Numbered from the stretch's first letter, positions 41,878 through 51,932 are shown. The stretch: 64,000 nt of DNA from Nocardioides lianchengensis (GCF_900101465.1 NZ_FMZM01000016.1:62001-126000); one strand, 5' to 3'. Numbers and translations: made by a program. The notes: generated by a model not told the origin, from the sequence alone.

Positions 41878-42528
41878 ATGAGCAGCAGCTTGAAGTGGCG
41901 AACTCGCACACTGGCTCGGCGTGTATTGCGCCGGACTCCATCGGGCCTTCGACGGCATCTTCCTCTTCCAGGCCGCCCCCCAACCGTGCTGCAACTGATG
42001 AAGCAGGGTGTTGTGACAGTCGGGCGTCACACATACCCAAACCCGCCACCCGTTGCTTACTACACCGGCGACACTGCCCATGTGCGCATCGGAGCCTTTA
42101 CGAGTATCGCTGCCGGAGCTGAACTCCTGGCGGGCGGTGAACACCGCGCCGACTGGGTGACAACATTTCCGCTTCGCATCAGGCTGGATCTGCCAGGGAA
42201 GCTTCAGGACGGGCAACCCGGCTCGAAGGGCGACATCGTCGTCGGCAACGACGTCTGGATCGGCCGACACGCTCGAGTCATGTCCGGCGTGACGATTGGG
42301 GATGGTGCAGTCGTCGCTGCGGGCGCAGTGGTCACAGGGGACGTCGCTCCGTACTCCGTCGTCGGGGGCGTGCGCGCGAAACACCTGAAGTACCGCATCG
42401 AGCCCGACCTGATCCCAGCGATGCTGCGCATTGCGTGGTGGGAGTGGCCCGACGACGTGATCCGCGAACGGGTCGATGACCTCTCGTCTCCCGACATTGC
42501 GGCCTTCGTCGAGAAGTACGGCGCGTGA
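41878..42528 (+). CDS. CatB-like left-handed beta-helix O-acetyltransferase
   Basis: A 216-residue hexapeptide-repeat acetyltransferase of the CatB/xenobiotic acyltransferase group, probably adding acetyl groups to a sugar of the polysaccharide. The repeats read IVVGNDVWIGRHARVMSGV and IGDGAVVAAGAVVTGDVAPY, followed by the C-terminal helix AWWEWPDDVIRERVDDL. The ATG at 41878 is chosen because upstream sequence in the same frame is unlike the family. The stop overlaps the next GTG (GTGA). Confidence 0.88.
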   Translation: MSSSLKWRTRTLARRVLRRTPSGLRRHLPLPGRPPTVLQLMKQGVVTVGRHTYPNPPPVAYYTGDTAHVRIGAFTSIAAGAELLAGGEHRADWVTTFPLRIRLDLPGKLQDGQPGSKGDIVVGNDVWIGRHARVMSGVTIGDGAVVAAGAVVTGDVAPYSVVGGVRAKHLKYRIEPDLIPAMLRIAWWEWPDDVIRERVDDLSSPDIAAFVEKYGA

Positions 42529-43739
42529 GGAAACTCCTCCGGGGTCCCGTCATCTCCCTAGCCTCACAGGGTGTCGGCGTTCTACAGCTTGTCATCGTGC
42601 TTGCCTTTATAGGTGCGGACGAGGCAACCGATGCATTCTTCTACCTTTTCGCACTAGGCCTTGTTCCTATCCTGATCCTGCTCGTCGGGTTGATGTACCC
42701 GATGTTGCTGAACGAGCGACGGATCTCGAAGCGGGGGCTCGCACGGCTGAGAGTTGTTACGCCACTGGCGAGCACCGCCTTCGTCGTAAGTGGGGCGACC
42801 TGGCTCTCCGTAAACGATCGGCTCGCAAGCAACCTCGTGGTTCTAGCGTTCGTCATTGCGTTGAACTCGGCCTTCCAGGCGCTGTGCTGGTTCAATGCGG
42901 TCGCTGCTGAGTCGATTGGCGAGCCGCTCTGGATATCTGGAGTGGCACTACCAGCGAACACCTTCGCTACCATCATGGCCGTCATTCCGTGGCCGACCAG
43001 CGCGGCCGCTATGACCGCTATGGCGGTCGGTCTGACAATCGGCAACGCTGTGACGCTCGCCGCCATGCTTGCCCGTCGCGTTGGCGCCGAAGCTCTGACG
43101 AAGGCCCCCGGCACGCCAGCAGCCAGCCGGGGTTCGTATTGGTTCCTAGGTAAGGCCTCTGTCGGGTACGGCGCCCAAGTCGTTATGCAATCCGCCGCAG
43201 TGCAGTTGCCAGCAGCGGGCGTGACGATCTTGAATGTCGCCAATAAGGTTGTGGGGTCGATTTCGGCTACGTTCGTTAACGCCGTAATGCCGCACATGGT
43301 CCACGAAGCGTCGACGTCACCAGATCCCGCGCGAAGATTTCTTCGCCTCATGCTGGCGGGGACCACCACGCTGGGGATCCTCATTGTCGCGATCACCGCG
43401 ATGGTGGCTGCGGAGCATCGGGTCGAAGCCGTCGCGCTCGCTGCATGGCTCGCAGCATCAACCGGCGCCGCAGTCGCCCAGAGAATGGCTTTCCGCTTTC
43501 TGCCTGCGAACGCATCCCGTTTCAGCATCGTCGTGGTCGCGGCGGTCAGTGTCCTGGTTGCGGCGTCTGCTTCCTCCGATGACTTCAAGCTCGTGGTTCT
43601 GCTCAGCGCTCTCGCTCTCATGGACGCGGTAACCGCGCTGCTCCTACTCGCCATGCTGCGCGACCGAGTCGGAACTTTGTGGATGGGCCTCAGTGCGGCG
43701 CTCGCGACTGCAATCTGGGCCGGCACCCTGATCACGTAG
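42525..43739 (+). CDS. Polysaccharide flippase (Wzx/MurJ-like, MOP superfamily)
   Basis: A 404-residue protein with about 12 membrane helices. Helix 1 begins SLASQGVGVLQLVIVLAFIGADEATDAFF, similar to the MOP-superfamily entry region. It would move lipid-linked repeat units across the membrane for the Wzy-like polymerase. Translationally coupled to the acetyltransferase by a 4-base overlap. Visibly lower GC and more mixed codon use than the nucleotide-sugar genes. Confidence 0.82.
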   Translation: MRKLLRGPVISLASQGVGVLQLVIVLAFIGADEATDAFFYLFALGLVPILILLVGLMYPMLLNERRISKRGLARLRVVTPLASTAFVVSGATWLSVNDRLASNLVVLAFVIALNSAFQALCWFNAVAAESIGEPLWISGVALPANTFATIMAVIPWPTSAAAMTAMAVGLTIGNAVTLAAMLARRVGAEALTKAPGTPAASRGSYWFLGKASVGYGAQVVMQSAAVQLPAAGVTILNVANKVVGSISATFVNAVMPHMVHEASTSPDPARRFLRLMLAGTTTLGILIVAITAMVAAEHRVEAVALAAWLAASTGAAVAQRMAFRFLPANASRFSIVVVAAVSVLVAASASSDDFKLVVLLSALALMDAVTALLLLAMLRDRVGTLWMGLSAALATAIWAGTLIT

Positions 43740-43937
43740 TCCTGATAGCCGGCCAGGCGCACTCAGGTGCCGAAGACGTGGAAGGTGTCCGAAGTGCAGG
43801 AAGTCGGCGAGACCGGTCGCAGTCTGTTACGGACACCGACCTGCCCACCCGATCACAAGTCAGGGACTACTCGCAGACTTAGCGTCATTGGAACGACGGG
43901 GCCCATCCGGGTGGCATAACACTGGCATGATCCGCCC

Positions 43938-44918
<981 letters not shown>

Positions 44919-44919
44919 C

Positions 44920-45870
44920 ATGCCCCGCGCCTTCATCACCGGCATCAGCGGGCAGGACGGCAGCTACCTCTCCGAGCGCCTCGTGGCCGAGGGGTACGAC
45001 GTCCACGCCCTCGCCTTCTCCAGCGAGCCGACGCCCTCGTCGCCCGGGGTCGTGCTGCACTGCGGCGACCTGACCGACATCGACCGGGTCCGGAGCCTGG
45101 TCGTCGAGATCGCTCCCGACGAGATCTATAACCTGGCCGCGATCAGCTCCGTGGCGCGGTCCTGGCAGGAGCCCGACCTCACCGCCCGCATCAACGGCCT
45201 CGCCGCTGTCGGCCTGTTGGAGAGCGCCCTCCAAGCCCAGGAGGCCACCGGCAACGCCGTGCGTTTCGTCCAGGCCTCGAGCGCCGAGATCTTCGGCGAG
45301 CCGGCCCACTCACCCCAGGACGAGCACACCCCTCTCCGCCCGGTGAACCCGTACGGCGCCGCCAAGGCGTACGCCCACCTGATGACCGGCGTCTACCGGG
45401 GCCGCGGCCTGCACGCCGTGAGCGCGATCCTCTACAACCACGAGTCCCCGCGACGCCCGGCGCAGTTCGTGACCCGCAAGATCACCGCCGGCGCCGCGGC
45501 CATCGCGCGCGGTGAGGCCGACTCGATCTCGCTCGGCAACCTCGACGCCCGCCGGGACTGGGGCTGGGCCCCCGACTACGTGGACGCCCTGGTCCGCGCG
45601 GCCCGGGCCGACCGCGCGGACGACTACGTCATCGCGACCGGTCAGAGCCGGAGCGTCCGCGAGTTCGTCGCCGCGGCGTTCGCGAAAGCCGGGGTGAGCG
45701 ACTGGGAGAGACACGTCCGGGTCGACCCCGCCTTCGTCCGCCCGGCGGACCCGTCCGACCTCACGGGCGACTCGTCCCGGGCGCGGAAGCAGCTCGGTTG
45801 GCGCCCGACAACGTCCTTCGAGGAGATCGTGGGCCGCATGGTCGAGGCTGATCTGAGTCAGGCTGACTAG
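44920..45870 (+). CDS. GDP-mannose 4,6-dehydratase-like protein 2
   Basis: Tandem paralogue of the previous gene, 316 residues. It keeps GISGQDGSYLSERLV, SSAEIFG, YGAAKAYA, YNHESPRRPAQFVTRKI and NLDARRDWGWAPDYVDALV. Divergence concentrates around the substrate pocket, so it may act on a related GDP-sugar or be the 4-reductase/epimerase partner rather than a second dehydratase. The start is the ATG at 44920, one base after the preceding TGA. Confidence 0.87.
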   Translation: MPRAFITGISGQDGSYLSERLVAEGYDVHALAFSSEPTPSSPGVVLHCGDLTDIDRVRSLVVEIAPDEIYNLAAISSVARSWQEPDLTARINGLAAVGLLESALQAQEATGNAVRFVQASSAEIFGEPAHSPQDEHTPLRPVNPYGAAKAYAHLMTGVYRGRGLHAVSAILYNHESPRRPAQFVTRKITAGAAAIARGEADSISLGNLDARRDWGWAPDYVDALVRAARADRADDYVIATGQSRSVREFVAAAFAKAGVSDWERHVRVDPAFVRPADPSDLTGDSSRARKQLGWRPTTSFEEIVGRMVEADLSQAD

Positions 45871-46025
45871 ACCTTTCTAGGGCTCCTCAGGCTGCGCGCA
45901 CCCCACGTGCACAACATCACTCAAAGAATGCCTCAGTTTTCCTGCACGGCTGCCACCGCTGGATCAAGAATGCGTATGGCAACGAAGCCACCGCATATTC
46001 GACTCGCCCTCGCCCGGGCGGATCC

Positions 46026-47498
46026 ATGGGGAACCTCCAAATGTCGATCATCTCCGAGCAGCGCGCACGGCTGATCTCGGCGACCCCGAGCCGGTCGCTG
46101 CGGTATCTGCCCGCGACCGCGTTCATCGCGGACCTGGCCATCATTAGCGCCTGCGCCGCAGTCGCCGTGCTGGGCCGCAAGGAGCTTCGCTTCTTCGACA
46201 GCCCCGCTGATGTCTCGGCCGACGTTGCGATGGTCGGCCCGTTCATCGTGGCCGGGTGGCTGTTCACCTTGTTCCTGTACGGGGCTTATGAGAGAAGCGT
46301 CTTCGGCGCCGGCACGGATGAGTTCAAGCGGGTCACCAATGCCAGTCTCGTCGCGGCGGCCCTGGTCGGGGTCGGCTGCTATATCACCAACGTCGACCTG
46401 AGCCGCGGCTTCTTTGTCCTCGCCTTCGGCTTGGCCCTTCCGTTCCTGCTCATCGGCCGTGGTGTCCAGCGCCGCGCCCTCCACAGCGCACGTCGCCGCG
46501 GCGTCCTCCGCCATCGCGTGCTCATCGCCGGGTCGCCGTCCCACATCGACGAGATCGCCGGCGTCCTGCGACGTGAGTCCTGGCTGGGATACCAGGTCGT
46601 CGGCTGCCTCACCCCCGCCTACGACCTCACCGAGGAGACCCGCCTCGGCGTGCCCGTGCTCGGCAACTCGGACGAGGCCACCTCGGTGGTCCTGGCGTCC
46701 GGCGCCGACATCATCTTCTTCGCGGGAGGCGCCCTCGGGTCCGCCAACCAGATGCGCAAGGTGGTCTGGGACCTGGAGCACCACGATGTGCAGGTCGTCG
46801 TCGCCCCCAGCGTCACCGACATCTCGAGCGAGCGGGTCCGCGTGCGGCCCGTCGGCGGACTGCCGCTCATGCACATCGACCCACCGGCGTGGAGCGACGC
46901 GTCCCGCTGGGGCAAGCGTCTCTTCGACTTCGCCGGTTCCCTGGGCCTGATCTTGGCCTTCAGCCCGCTGATGCTCATCGCTGCGATCCAGATCAAGCTC
47001 TTCGACCGCGGACCAGTGCTCTTCCGGCAGACCCGGATCGGCAAGGACGGCGCGGAGTTCAGCTGCCTGAAGTTCCGCACCATGGTGACCAACGCCGAGG
47101 AGCTGTTGGCCAAGCTGCACGCCGAGCAGGGGTACGAGAACGGCCTGTTCAAGATGAAGGACGACCCGCGCATCACCCGCCCGGGCAAGCTTCTGCGCCG
47201 CCTCTCGCTCGACGAGCTGCCCCAGCTGTTCAACGTCCTCCGGGGCGAGATGAGCCTGGTCGGACCCCGCCCGCCGCTCCCCATCGAGGTCGCCAGCTAC
47301 GCGGCTGACACCGCCCGCCGGCTCCACGTCCGCCCGGGCATGACCGGCCTCTGGCAGGTGTCCGGACGGTCCGACCTCTCCTGGAGCGAGGCGATCCGTC
47401 TCGACCTCTACTACGTCGACAACTGGTCGATGGTCCAGGACCTCTCGATCCTGGCGAAGACCTTCGGAGCCGTCTTCTCCAGCCGCGGCGCGTACTGA
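46026..47498 (+). CDS. Polyprenyl-phosphate sugar phosphotransferase (initiating transferase)
   Basis: Integral membrane enzyme that transfers sugar-1-phosphate to undecaprenyl phosphate, the first step of the polysaccharide, 490 residues. Four N-terminal helices, a CoA-binding-like domain in the middle, then a fifth helix (SLGLILAFSPLMLIAAIQIKL region) and the catalytic domain with LKFRTM, DELPQLFNVLRGEMSLVGPR and RPGMTGLWQVSGR. Resembles WbaP/ExoY-type PHPT enzymes; sugar (Glc, Gal or other) unknown. An alternative ATG lies at 46041. Confidence 0.93.
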   Translation: MGNLQMSIISEQRARLISATPSRSLRYLPATAFIADLAIISACAAVAVLGRKELRFFDSPADVSADVAMVGPFIVAGWLFTLFLYGAYERSVFGAGTDEFKRVTNASLVAAALVGVGCYITNVDLSRGFFVLAFGLALPFLLIGRGVQRRALHSARRRGVLRHRVLIAGSPSHIDEIAGVLRRESWLGYQVVGCLTPAYDLTEETRLGVPVLGNSDEATSVVLASGADIIFFAGGALGSANQMRKVVWDLEHHDVQVVVAPSVTDISSERVRVRPVGGLPLMHIDPPAWSDASRWGKRLFDFAGSLGLILAFSPLMLIAAIQIKLFDRGPVLFRQTRIGKDGAEFSCLKFRTMVTNAEELLAKLHAEQGYENGLFKMKDDPRITRPGKLLRRLSLDELPQLFNVLRGEMSLVGPRPPLPIEVASYAADTARRLHVRPGMTGLWQVSGRSDLSWSEAIRLDLYYVDNWSMVQDLSILAKTFGAVFSSRGAY

Positions 47499-47591
47499 CA
47501 CTCTCCGGCCGCTGCCTCCAGCAAGCAGGCGACTCGCCTCGATTCGCCAGCATTCAAGAGGCGTCTTGATCCCTGGCGACCTGACTCACGC

Positions 47592-47631
47592 CCACTGTGC
47601 TTGCAACTGCTAGCAGCAGCAAGCACAGTGG
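47592..47631. promoter_or_regulatory. 13-base inverted repeat before the XRE regulator gene
   Basis: CCACTGTGCTTGC (47592-47604) and GCAAGCACAGTGG (47619-47631) are perfect inverted copies, with the smaller palindrome TGCTAGCA at 47608-47615 between them. The right arm ends 4 bases before the ATG at 47636, so a regulator bound here would block transcription or the RNA stem would cover the start; autoregulation is likely. Confidence 0.6.
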
Positions 47632-47635
47632 AGGC

Positions 47636-48037
47636 ATGGCAAAGGGCAAGGTCGGCAAGACCGTCGAGACCCTCGGCGACTACCTCCGGGAGCAGCGCAC
47701 CACGGCTCAGCTCTCGCTGCGTCAGCTCGCCGAGCAGGCGGGCGTCTCCAACCCCTACCTGAGCCAGATCGAGCGCGGACTGCGGCGGCCCTCGGCCGAG
47801 GTGCTGCAGCAGATCGCCAAGGCACTGCGGATCTCTGCCGAGCAGCTCTACATCAGGGCGGGGATCGTGAGTCCCGAGGACGGCGTCGGCGGGTCGGTCG
47901 AGCTGGCCGTCCTCAACGACACCGGGCTCACCGAGCGCCAGAAGCAGTCGCTGCTGGACGTCTATGCGTCCTTCCTGGCGCTCAATGCCGCCGCGTCACC
48001 GCCGGAGTCGCCCGACCCGCCGGTCGACGCACCCTGA
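47636..48037 (+). CDS. XRE-family regulator (Rv0474-like)
   Basis: A 133-residue protein with a single Cro/CI-type helix-turn-helix at about 14-70 (LGDYLREQRTTAQLSLRQLAEQAGVSNPYLSQIERG) and a short helical tail with a Pro-rich end. It precedes an HbhA-like gene and a DUF2516 gene, the same order as Rv0474-Rv0475(hbhA)-Rv0476 in Mycobacterium tuberculosis. GGAGG lies directly before the ATG. Confidence 0.88.
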   Translation: MAKGKVGKTVETLGDYLREQRTTAQLSLRQLAEQAGVSNPYLSQIERGLRRPSAEVLQQIAKALRISAEQLYIRAGIVSPEDGVGGSVELAVLNDTGLTERQKQSLLDVYASFLALNAAASPPESPDPPVDAP

Positions 48038-48066
48038 CCATCGCCCCACCACCGAAGGAGATCGAC

Positions 48067-48756
48067 ATGGCCAAGACCACGTTCGACATCAAGTCCACCC
48101 TCTACGCCGGCGCCGGCGTGGCCGACCTCGCGGTCGAGGCCGTCCGCGACGTCGTGACCGACGTCCAGAAGCGGTTCGTTGACGTCCAGAAGGACGTCCA
48201 GACCCGCGTGGCCGACGTCCAGAAGACGGTCACCGGCTTCGAGTTCGAGCCGAAGGCGTTCCGCGACCAGGCCGTGACGGTCGTCAGCGCCCGCGTCGAC
48301 GCGCTCTCGAAGGACGCCAAGGCCCGGCGTACCGCGATCGAGACCCGCGTGGCCGAGCTCCAGGGCGAGGCCAAGACCTTCCCGGGCAAGGTCCAGGGCT
48401 TCGTCGACGACAACGTCGCCACCGCCACCAGCGCGTACGGCGACCTCGCCAAGCGCGGTGAGGTGCTCGTCGGCCGGATCCGCCGTCAGGAGTCGACGAA
48501 GGCGACCGCGACCGCGGCCAAGACCACCACCGCCAAGGCCAAGACCACCCGGACCCAGGCCACCAAGGCGACCAAGTCGACCGCCAAGAAGGCGACCTCG
48601 ACGGCCAAGAAGACCACCGCCGCCACGAAGAAGACGGCCGCCAAGAAGGCCGCCGCTCCGAAGAGCAGCGCCAAGGCGACCGCGACCGCGGCCAAGAAGA
48701 CCGCCTCCAGCGCGGCCCAGGCGACCACCGAGGCCGCCGCCAAGGTCGGCGACTGA
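48067..48756 (+). CDS. HbhA-like coiled-coil protein with Lys/Ala-rich tail
   Basis: A 229-residue protein resembling heparin-binding hemagglutinin: a helical, coiled-coil region (residues about 1-140, with VVTDVQKRFVDVQKDVQTRVADVQK) and a C-terminal tail of about 85 residues made almost only of Lys, Ala and Thr. In mycobacteria HbhA is a surface protein whose methylated tail binds sulfated glycosaminoglycans. In an environmental actinobacterium the tail may bind DNA, lipid or acidic polysaccharide. Strong ribosome-binding site GAAGGAG. Confidence 0.85.
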   Translation: MAKTTFDIKSTLYAGAGVADLAVEAVRDVVTDVQKRFVDVQKDVQTRVADVQKTVTGFEFEPKAFRDQAVTVVSARVDALSKDAKARRTAIETRVAELQGEAKTFPGKVQGFVDDNVATATSAYGDLAKRGEVLVGRIRRQESTKATATAAKTTTAKAKTTRTQATKATKSTAKKATSTAKKTTAATKKTAAKKAAAPKSSAKATATAAKKTASSAAQATTEAAAKVGD

Positions 48757-48773
48757 CCACTGGCACGAGTCGG

Positions 48774-48798
48774 GGCCCCGCGGGATTCCCGCGGGGCC
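48774..48798 (+). terminator. Intrinsic terminator after the HbhA-like gene
   Basis: An 11-base-pair perfect stem (GGCCCCGCGGG with CCCGCGGGGCC) around ATT, followed by TCGTTCGTT. Confidence 0.85.
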
Positions 48799-48810
48799 TC
48801 GTTCGTTCAG

Positions 48811-48816
48811 TACCCT
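48811..48816 (+). promoter_or_regulatory. -10 element, leaderless
   Basis: TACCCT ends 6 bases before the ATG at 48823. Confidence 0.5.
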
Positions 48817-48822
48817 GACGCC

Positions 48823-49110
48823 ATGCCAGATGTCGACTCCGGGGTGAGCCTCGTCCTGCTGGTGGTGAACTTCGCCATCATCGTGGTGTCGATCTACGCC
48901 TTCGTGATGAGCCTGACCTACTCCGCCGAGGCCTACGACGCCGCCGGCAAGTGGAGCAAGCCGGGCTGGACGATCGTGCTTGGGCTGGGCGCCTTCCTCT
49001 CGATCATCGGGCTCGGCATCAGCCCGCTCATCAGCATCGCGTTCCTCATCGCCGCGCTCGTGTTCCTCGCGGATGTGAAGCCGGCGCTCGCCGGACTTCG
49101 CCGGCGCTGA
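48823..49110 (+). CDS. DUF2516 family membrane protein (Rv0476-like)
   Basis: A 95-residue membrane protein with helices at about 8-30, 48-68 and 70-86 and a basic C-terminus (LRRR). Length, position after the HbhA-like gene and the motif SAEAYDAAGKWSKPGW fit DUF2516. Function unknown. Confidence 0.85.
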   Translation: MPDVDSGVSLVLLVVNFAIIVVSIYAFVMSLTYSAEAYDAAGKWSKPGWTIVLGLGAFLSIIGLGISPLISIAFLIAALVFLADVKPALAGLRRR

Positions 49111-49184
49111 GGTGCTGGACCGGCGCAGACTGTGAATGTGGTCTCCGCTCGTCCCAATCAAGTTCAGAAGGCTGTCCCAGCCCC

Positions 49185-49190
49185 TAGGCT
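49185..49190 (+). promoter_or_regulatory. -10 element of manA, leaderless
   Basis: TAGGCT ends 6 bases before the ATG at 49197. Confidence 0.5.
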
Positions 49191-49196
49191 CGAATC

Positions 49197-50387
49197 ATGT
49201 ACCGGCTCCGCAACGGCGTGCAGAACTACCCCTGGGGTTCTTCTGATGCCATTCCGCGCTTCCTGGGCGAGCGGCCCGACGGTACTCGTGTCGCCGAGGT
49301 GTGGATCGGCACGCACGCCCTGCAGCCGTCGACGGCGCTGACGGGCGACGGCAGCTCGAAGCCCCTCTCCGACCTCACGGGCGATCTGCCCTTCATGCTG
49401 AAGGTCCTGGCGGCCGACCAGCCGCTCTCCCTGCAGGTCCACCCCAGCAAGGCGCAGGCCGAGGCGGGGTACGCCGAGGAGGAGCGGGCCGGTGTCCCCC
49501 TCCACGCCCCGCATCGGGTCTACAAGGACGCGAACCACAAGCCCGAGATGGTCTACGCCCTCTCGACCTTCGACAGCCTCATCGGCTTCCGGCCGACGGC
49601 TGAGATCCTGCGGGTGCTCTCGCCGTTGGAGACCCCGCTGACGAAACGGATCGTCGACGACCTGCGCGCCGACCCCGGTTTCGCCGGCATCGTCCGCCGC
49701 GTCGAGTGGTTGCTCTCCCAGGAGGTGACCCCGGCCGAGGTCGGCGAGGTGGTCGGCGCCTGCCGTGCGCTCGGGCGGATGGGCCTCGACATCAAGCGGG
49801 CGTACTCGACCGCCGTCGAGGTCGCGGGGCACTATCCCGACGACATCGGCGTGATCATCTCGCTGATGCTGAATCGGATGACGCTGCAGCCCGGCGAGGC
49901 CGCCTTCCTCGGCGCCGGCATCATCCACGCCCACCTGAAGGGGCTCTGCCTCGAGGTGATGGCCTCCTCGGACAACGTCCTGCGCGCCGGCCTCACCAAG
50001 AAGCACATCGACCGTGACGGCCTGATCAGCTGCCTCGGCGAGACCGGGATGGCCCGACTCGCGCGGGTCAGCCCGGAGTTCGTGCTGGCCGAGACCGAGG
50101 TCTTCAGTCCCGCGGGTGTCGAGTTCGCGCTCGCCATCACGCAGGTCTCGAACGCCGATCCCGACGGCGTCGCCGTCGTCGACGCCCAGCAGTCGATCCT
50201 CATCTGCACCGGCGGCGAGGTCGAGGTGCGCTGTGCGCGCGGTGAGCGGGTGTCCCTGGGGCGCGGCGACTCGGTCTTCCTCGGCCCCGACGACCGCGAC
50301 TGCGTCATCGTCGGACTGGGTGAGGTGGCCCAGGCCTACGAGCCGGCTCAGCGGGCCCTGCACTCCCGCCTGGTCGACGTGGTCTGA
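49197..50387 (+). CDS. manA: Mannose-6-phosphate isomerase, class I
   Basis: Zinc enzyme interconverting fructose 6-phosphate and mannose 6-phosphate, 396 residues. NYPWGSSDAIP at the start, the zinc-binding SLQVHPSK (about 82-89) and DANHKPEMVYAL (about 115-126), and the substrate-binding GAGIIHAHLKGLCLEVMASSDNVLRAGLTKKH are all intact. Feeds GDP-mannose formation for the Gmd-like enzymes; manB and manC are not in the window. Confidence 0.96.
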   Translation: MYRLRNGVQNYPWGSSDAIPRFLGERPDGTRVAEVWIGTHALQPSTALTGDGSSKPLSDLTGDLPFMLKVLAADQPLSLQVHPSKAQAEAGYAEEERAGVPLHAPHRVYKDANHKPEMVYALSTFDSLIGFRPTAEILRVLSPLETPLTKRIVDDLRADPGFAGIVRRVEWLLSQEVTPAEVGEVVGACRALGRMGLDIKRAYSTAVEVAGHYPDDIGVIISLMLNRMTLQPGEAAFLGAGIIHAHLKGLCLEVMASSDNVLRAGLTKKHIDRDGLISCLGETGMARLARVSPEFVLAETEVFSPAGVEFALAITQVSNADPDGVAVVDAQQSILICTGGEVEVRCARGERVSLGRGDSVFLGPDDRDCVIVGLGEVAQAYEPAQRALHSRLVDVV

Positions 50388-50523
50388 ACCAGTCGCACGT
50401 CGGAGCGCCCGAGCGAGGCCTTTCTGTGTCGCCCGGTGCACAGGTCGTCCTCACCTCGTCAACAACTGTGCCGAGGTTCTTCAACAAGTTGATTCAGCGG
50501 CCCCGCAGCCCGTTCGCGTTCCC

Positions 50524-50529
50524 TAGTGT
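50524..50529 (+). promoter_or_regulatory. Possible -10 of the cupin gene
   Basis: TAGTGT at 50524 would give a leader of about 60 bases containing a stem GAGCCG/CGGCTC (about 50547-50569) and the GGGGGG ribosome-binding region. The rest of 50388-50595 shows nothing else. Confidence 0.35.
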
Positions 50530-50595
50530 TCCTGTCACCTAGAGACGAGCCGTAGGACGAGCGGCTCGCCTGACTCAGCTGGGGGGCTGACGAAA

Positions 50596-50946
50596 ATGAT
50601 CGGTGATTCCGACACGCGACCGTGGGGCTCGTGGCAGATCCTCGACGAGGGGCCTGGCTACAAGGTCAAGCGCATCGAGGTGCTCCCGCACTCGCGACTC
50701 TCCTACCAGACCCACGACCACCGCAGTGAGCACTGGGTGATCACCTCGGGCAAGGCCACCTGCGTGGTCGACGGCATGACCCGGATCGTCGGCCCCGGCG
50801 AGTGCGTCGACGTCGAGCTCAAGCAGCCGCACCGCATCACCAACATGGAGGACGAGCTGCTCGTCGTCATCGAGGTGCAACGCGGGGAGTACTGCGGCGA
50901 GGACGACATCGTGCGCTTGGAGGACGACTACGGCCGCAGCGTCTGA
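50596..50946 (+). CDS. Cupin domain, mannose-6-phosphate isomerase type II C-terminal-like
   Basis: A 116-residue single cupin similar to the C-terminal domain of bifunctional ManC/AlgA. RPWGSWQILDEGPGYKVKRIEV at the start, the metal motif SYQTHDHRSEHWVITSG and GECVDVELKQPHRITN are family marks. As a stand-alone domain it may isomerise mannose 6-phosphate or a related sugar phosphate, or help an activated-sugar enzyme. Converges with rfbA, 19 bases apart. Confidence 0.88.
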   Translation: MIGDSDTRPWGSWQILDEGPGYKVKRIEVLPHSRLSYQTHDHRSEHWVITSGKATCVVDGMTRIVGPGECVDVELKQPHRITNMEDELLVVIEVQRGEYCGEDDIVRLEDDYGRSV

Positions 50947-50965
50947 ACTCTCCGGGGTGAGCGCG

Positions 50966-51832
50966 TCAGTGATCGGCGAGCAGGTCCATCAGGTAGGCGC
51001 CGTACCCGCTCTTCATCAGCTTCGAGGCACGCTCGGCCAGGCCGTCGTCGTCGATGAAGCCGAGCCGCCAGGCGACCTCTTCGGGAGCACCGATCTTCGT
51101 GCCCTGGCGGTGCTCGATGGTGCGCACGAAGTTGCTGGCGTCGTTCATGTCGTCGAACGTGCCGGTGTCGAGCCAGGCCGAGCCACGCGGGAGCACCTCG
51201 ACCTGCAGACGTCCCGCCTCCAGGTAGATCCGGTTCAGGTCAGTGATCTCCAGCTCGCCCCGGGGCGACGGCTTCAGGTCCTTGGCGTAGCCGACGACGT
51301 CGTTGGCGTAGAAGTAGAGGCCCGGCACGGCGTAGTTGCTCTTCGGCTTCTCAGGCTTCTCCTCCAGGGAGAGCGCGACTCCCTTCTCGTCGAACTCGAC
51401 GACGCCGTACGCCGTGGGGTCGGCCACCCGGTAGCCGAAGACCGCAGCACCGTCGAGGTCCTCGAAGCGCCGCAGGCGGGTGCCCAGGCCCTCGCCGTGG
51501 AAGATGTTGTCGCCGAGCACCAGACCGACCTTGTCGGACCCGATGTGCTCCTCGCCGATGACGAACGCCTGGGCCAGGCCGTCCGGGCTCGGCTGCTGGG
51601 CGTAGGTGATCGAGATGCCGAACTGCGACCCGTCGCCGAGCAGCCGCTCGAAGAGCGACGCCTCGTGGGGCGTCGTGATGATCAGGACGTCCTGGATGCC
51701 CGCCAACATCAGCGTGGAGAGCGGGTAGTAGATCATCGGCTTGTCGTAGACCGGCACCAGCTGCTTGCTGATCCCGAGGGTGATCGGGTGCAGCCGCGAG
51801 CCGGTGCCACCGGCCAGGATGATTCCACGCAT
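50966..51832 (-). CDS. rfbA: Glucose-1-phosphate thymidylyltransferase
   Basis: First enzyme of dTDP-L-rhamnose synthesis, making dTDP-glucose; 288 residues. ILAGGTGSRLHPITLGISKQ (residues 4-23), PVYDKPMIYYPLSTLMLAGI and VLGDNIFHG are diagnostic. ATG 51832 with a leaderless -10 (TAGGGT). Divergent from rfbB across 100 bases. Confidence 0.96.
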   Translation of the reverse strand: MRGIILAGGTGSRLHPITLGISKQLVPVYDKPMIYYPLSTLMLAGIQDVLIITTPHEASLFERLLGDGSQFGISITYAQQPSPDGLAQAFVIGEEHIGSDKVGLVLGDNIFHGEGLGTRLRRFEDLDGAAVFGYRVADPTAYGVVEFDEKGVALSLEEKPEKPKSNYAVPGLYFYANDVVGYAKDLKPSPRGELEITDLNRIYLEAGRLQVEVLPRGSAWLDTGTFDDMNDASNFVRTIEHRQGTKIGAPEEVAWRLGFIDDDGLAERASKLMKSGYGAYLMDLLADH

Positions 51833-51838
51833 GGGTGA

Positions 51839-51844
51839 ACCCTA
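51839..51844 (-). promoter_or_regulatory. -10 element of rfbA, leaderless
   Basis: TAGGGT on the minus strand ends 6 bases before the ATG at 51832. Confidence 0.5.
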
Positions 51845-51920
51845 GAGGGCTGCAGGGCCCTCGCGTGTGTGAGTTGCCCCGCTGTTCACACCTTTGGCAC
51901 ACGTCACTGACACCGATCCC

Positions 51921-51926
51921 TAGGAT
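51921..51926 (+). promoter_or_regulatory. -10 element of rfbB, leaderless
   Basis: TAGGAT ends 6 bases before the ATG at 51933. Confidence 0.55.
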
Positions 51927-51932
51927 CGACCC

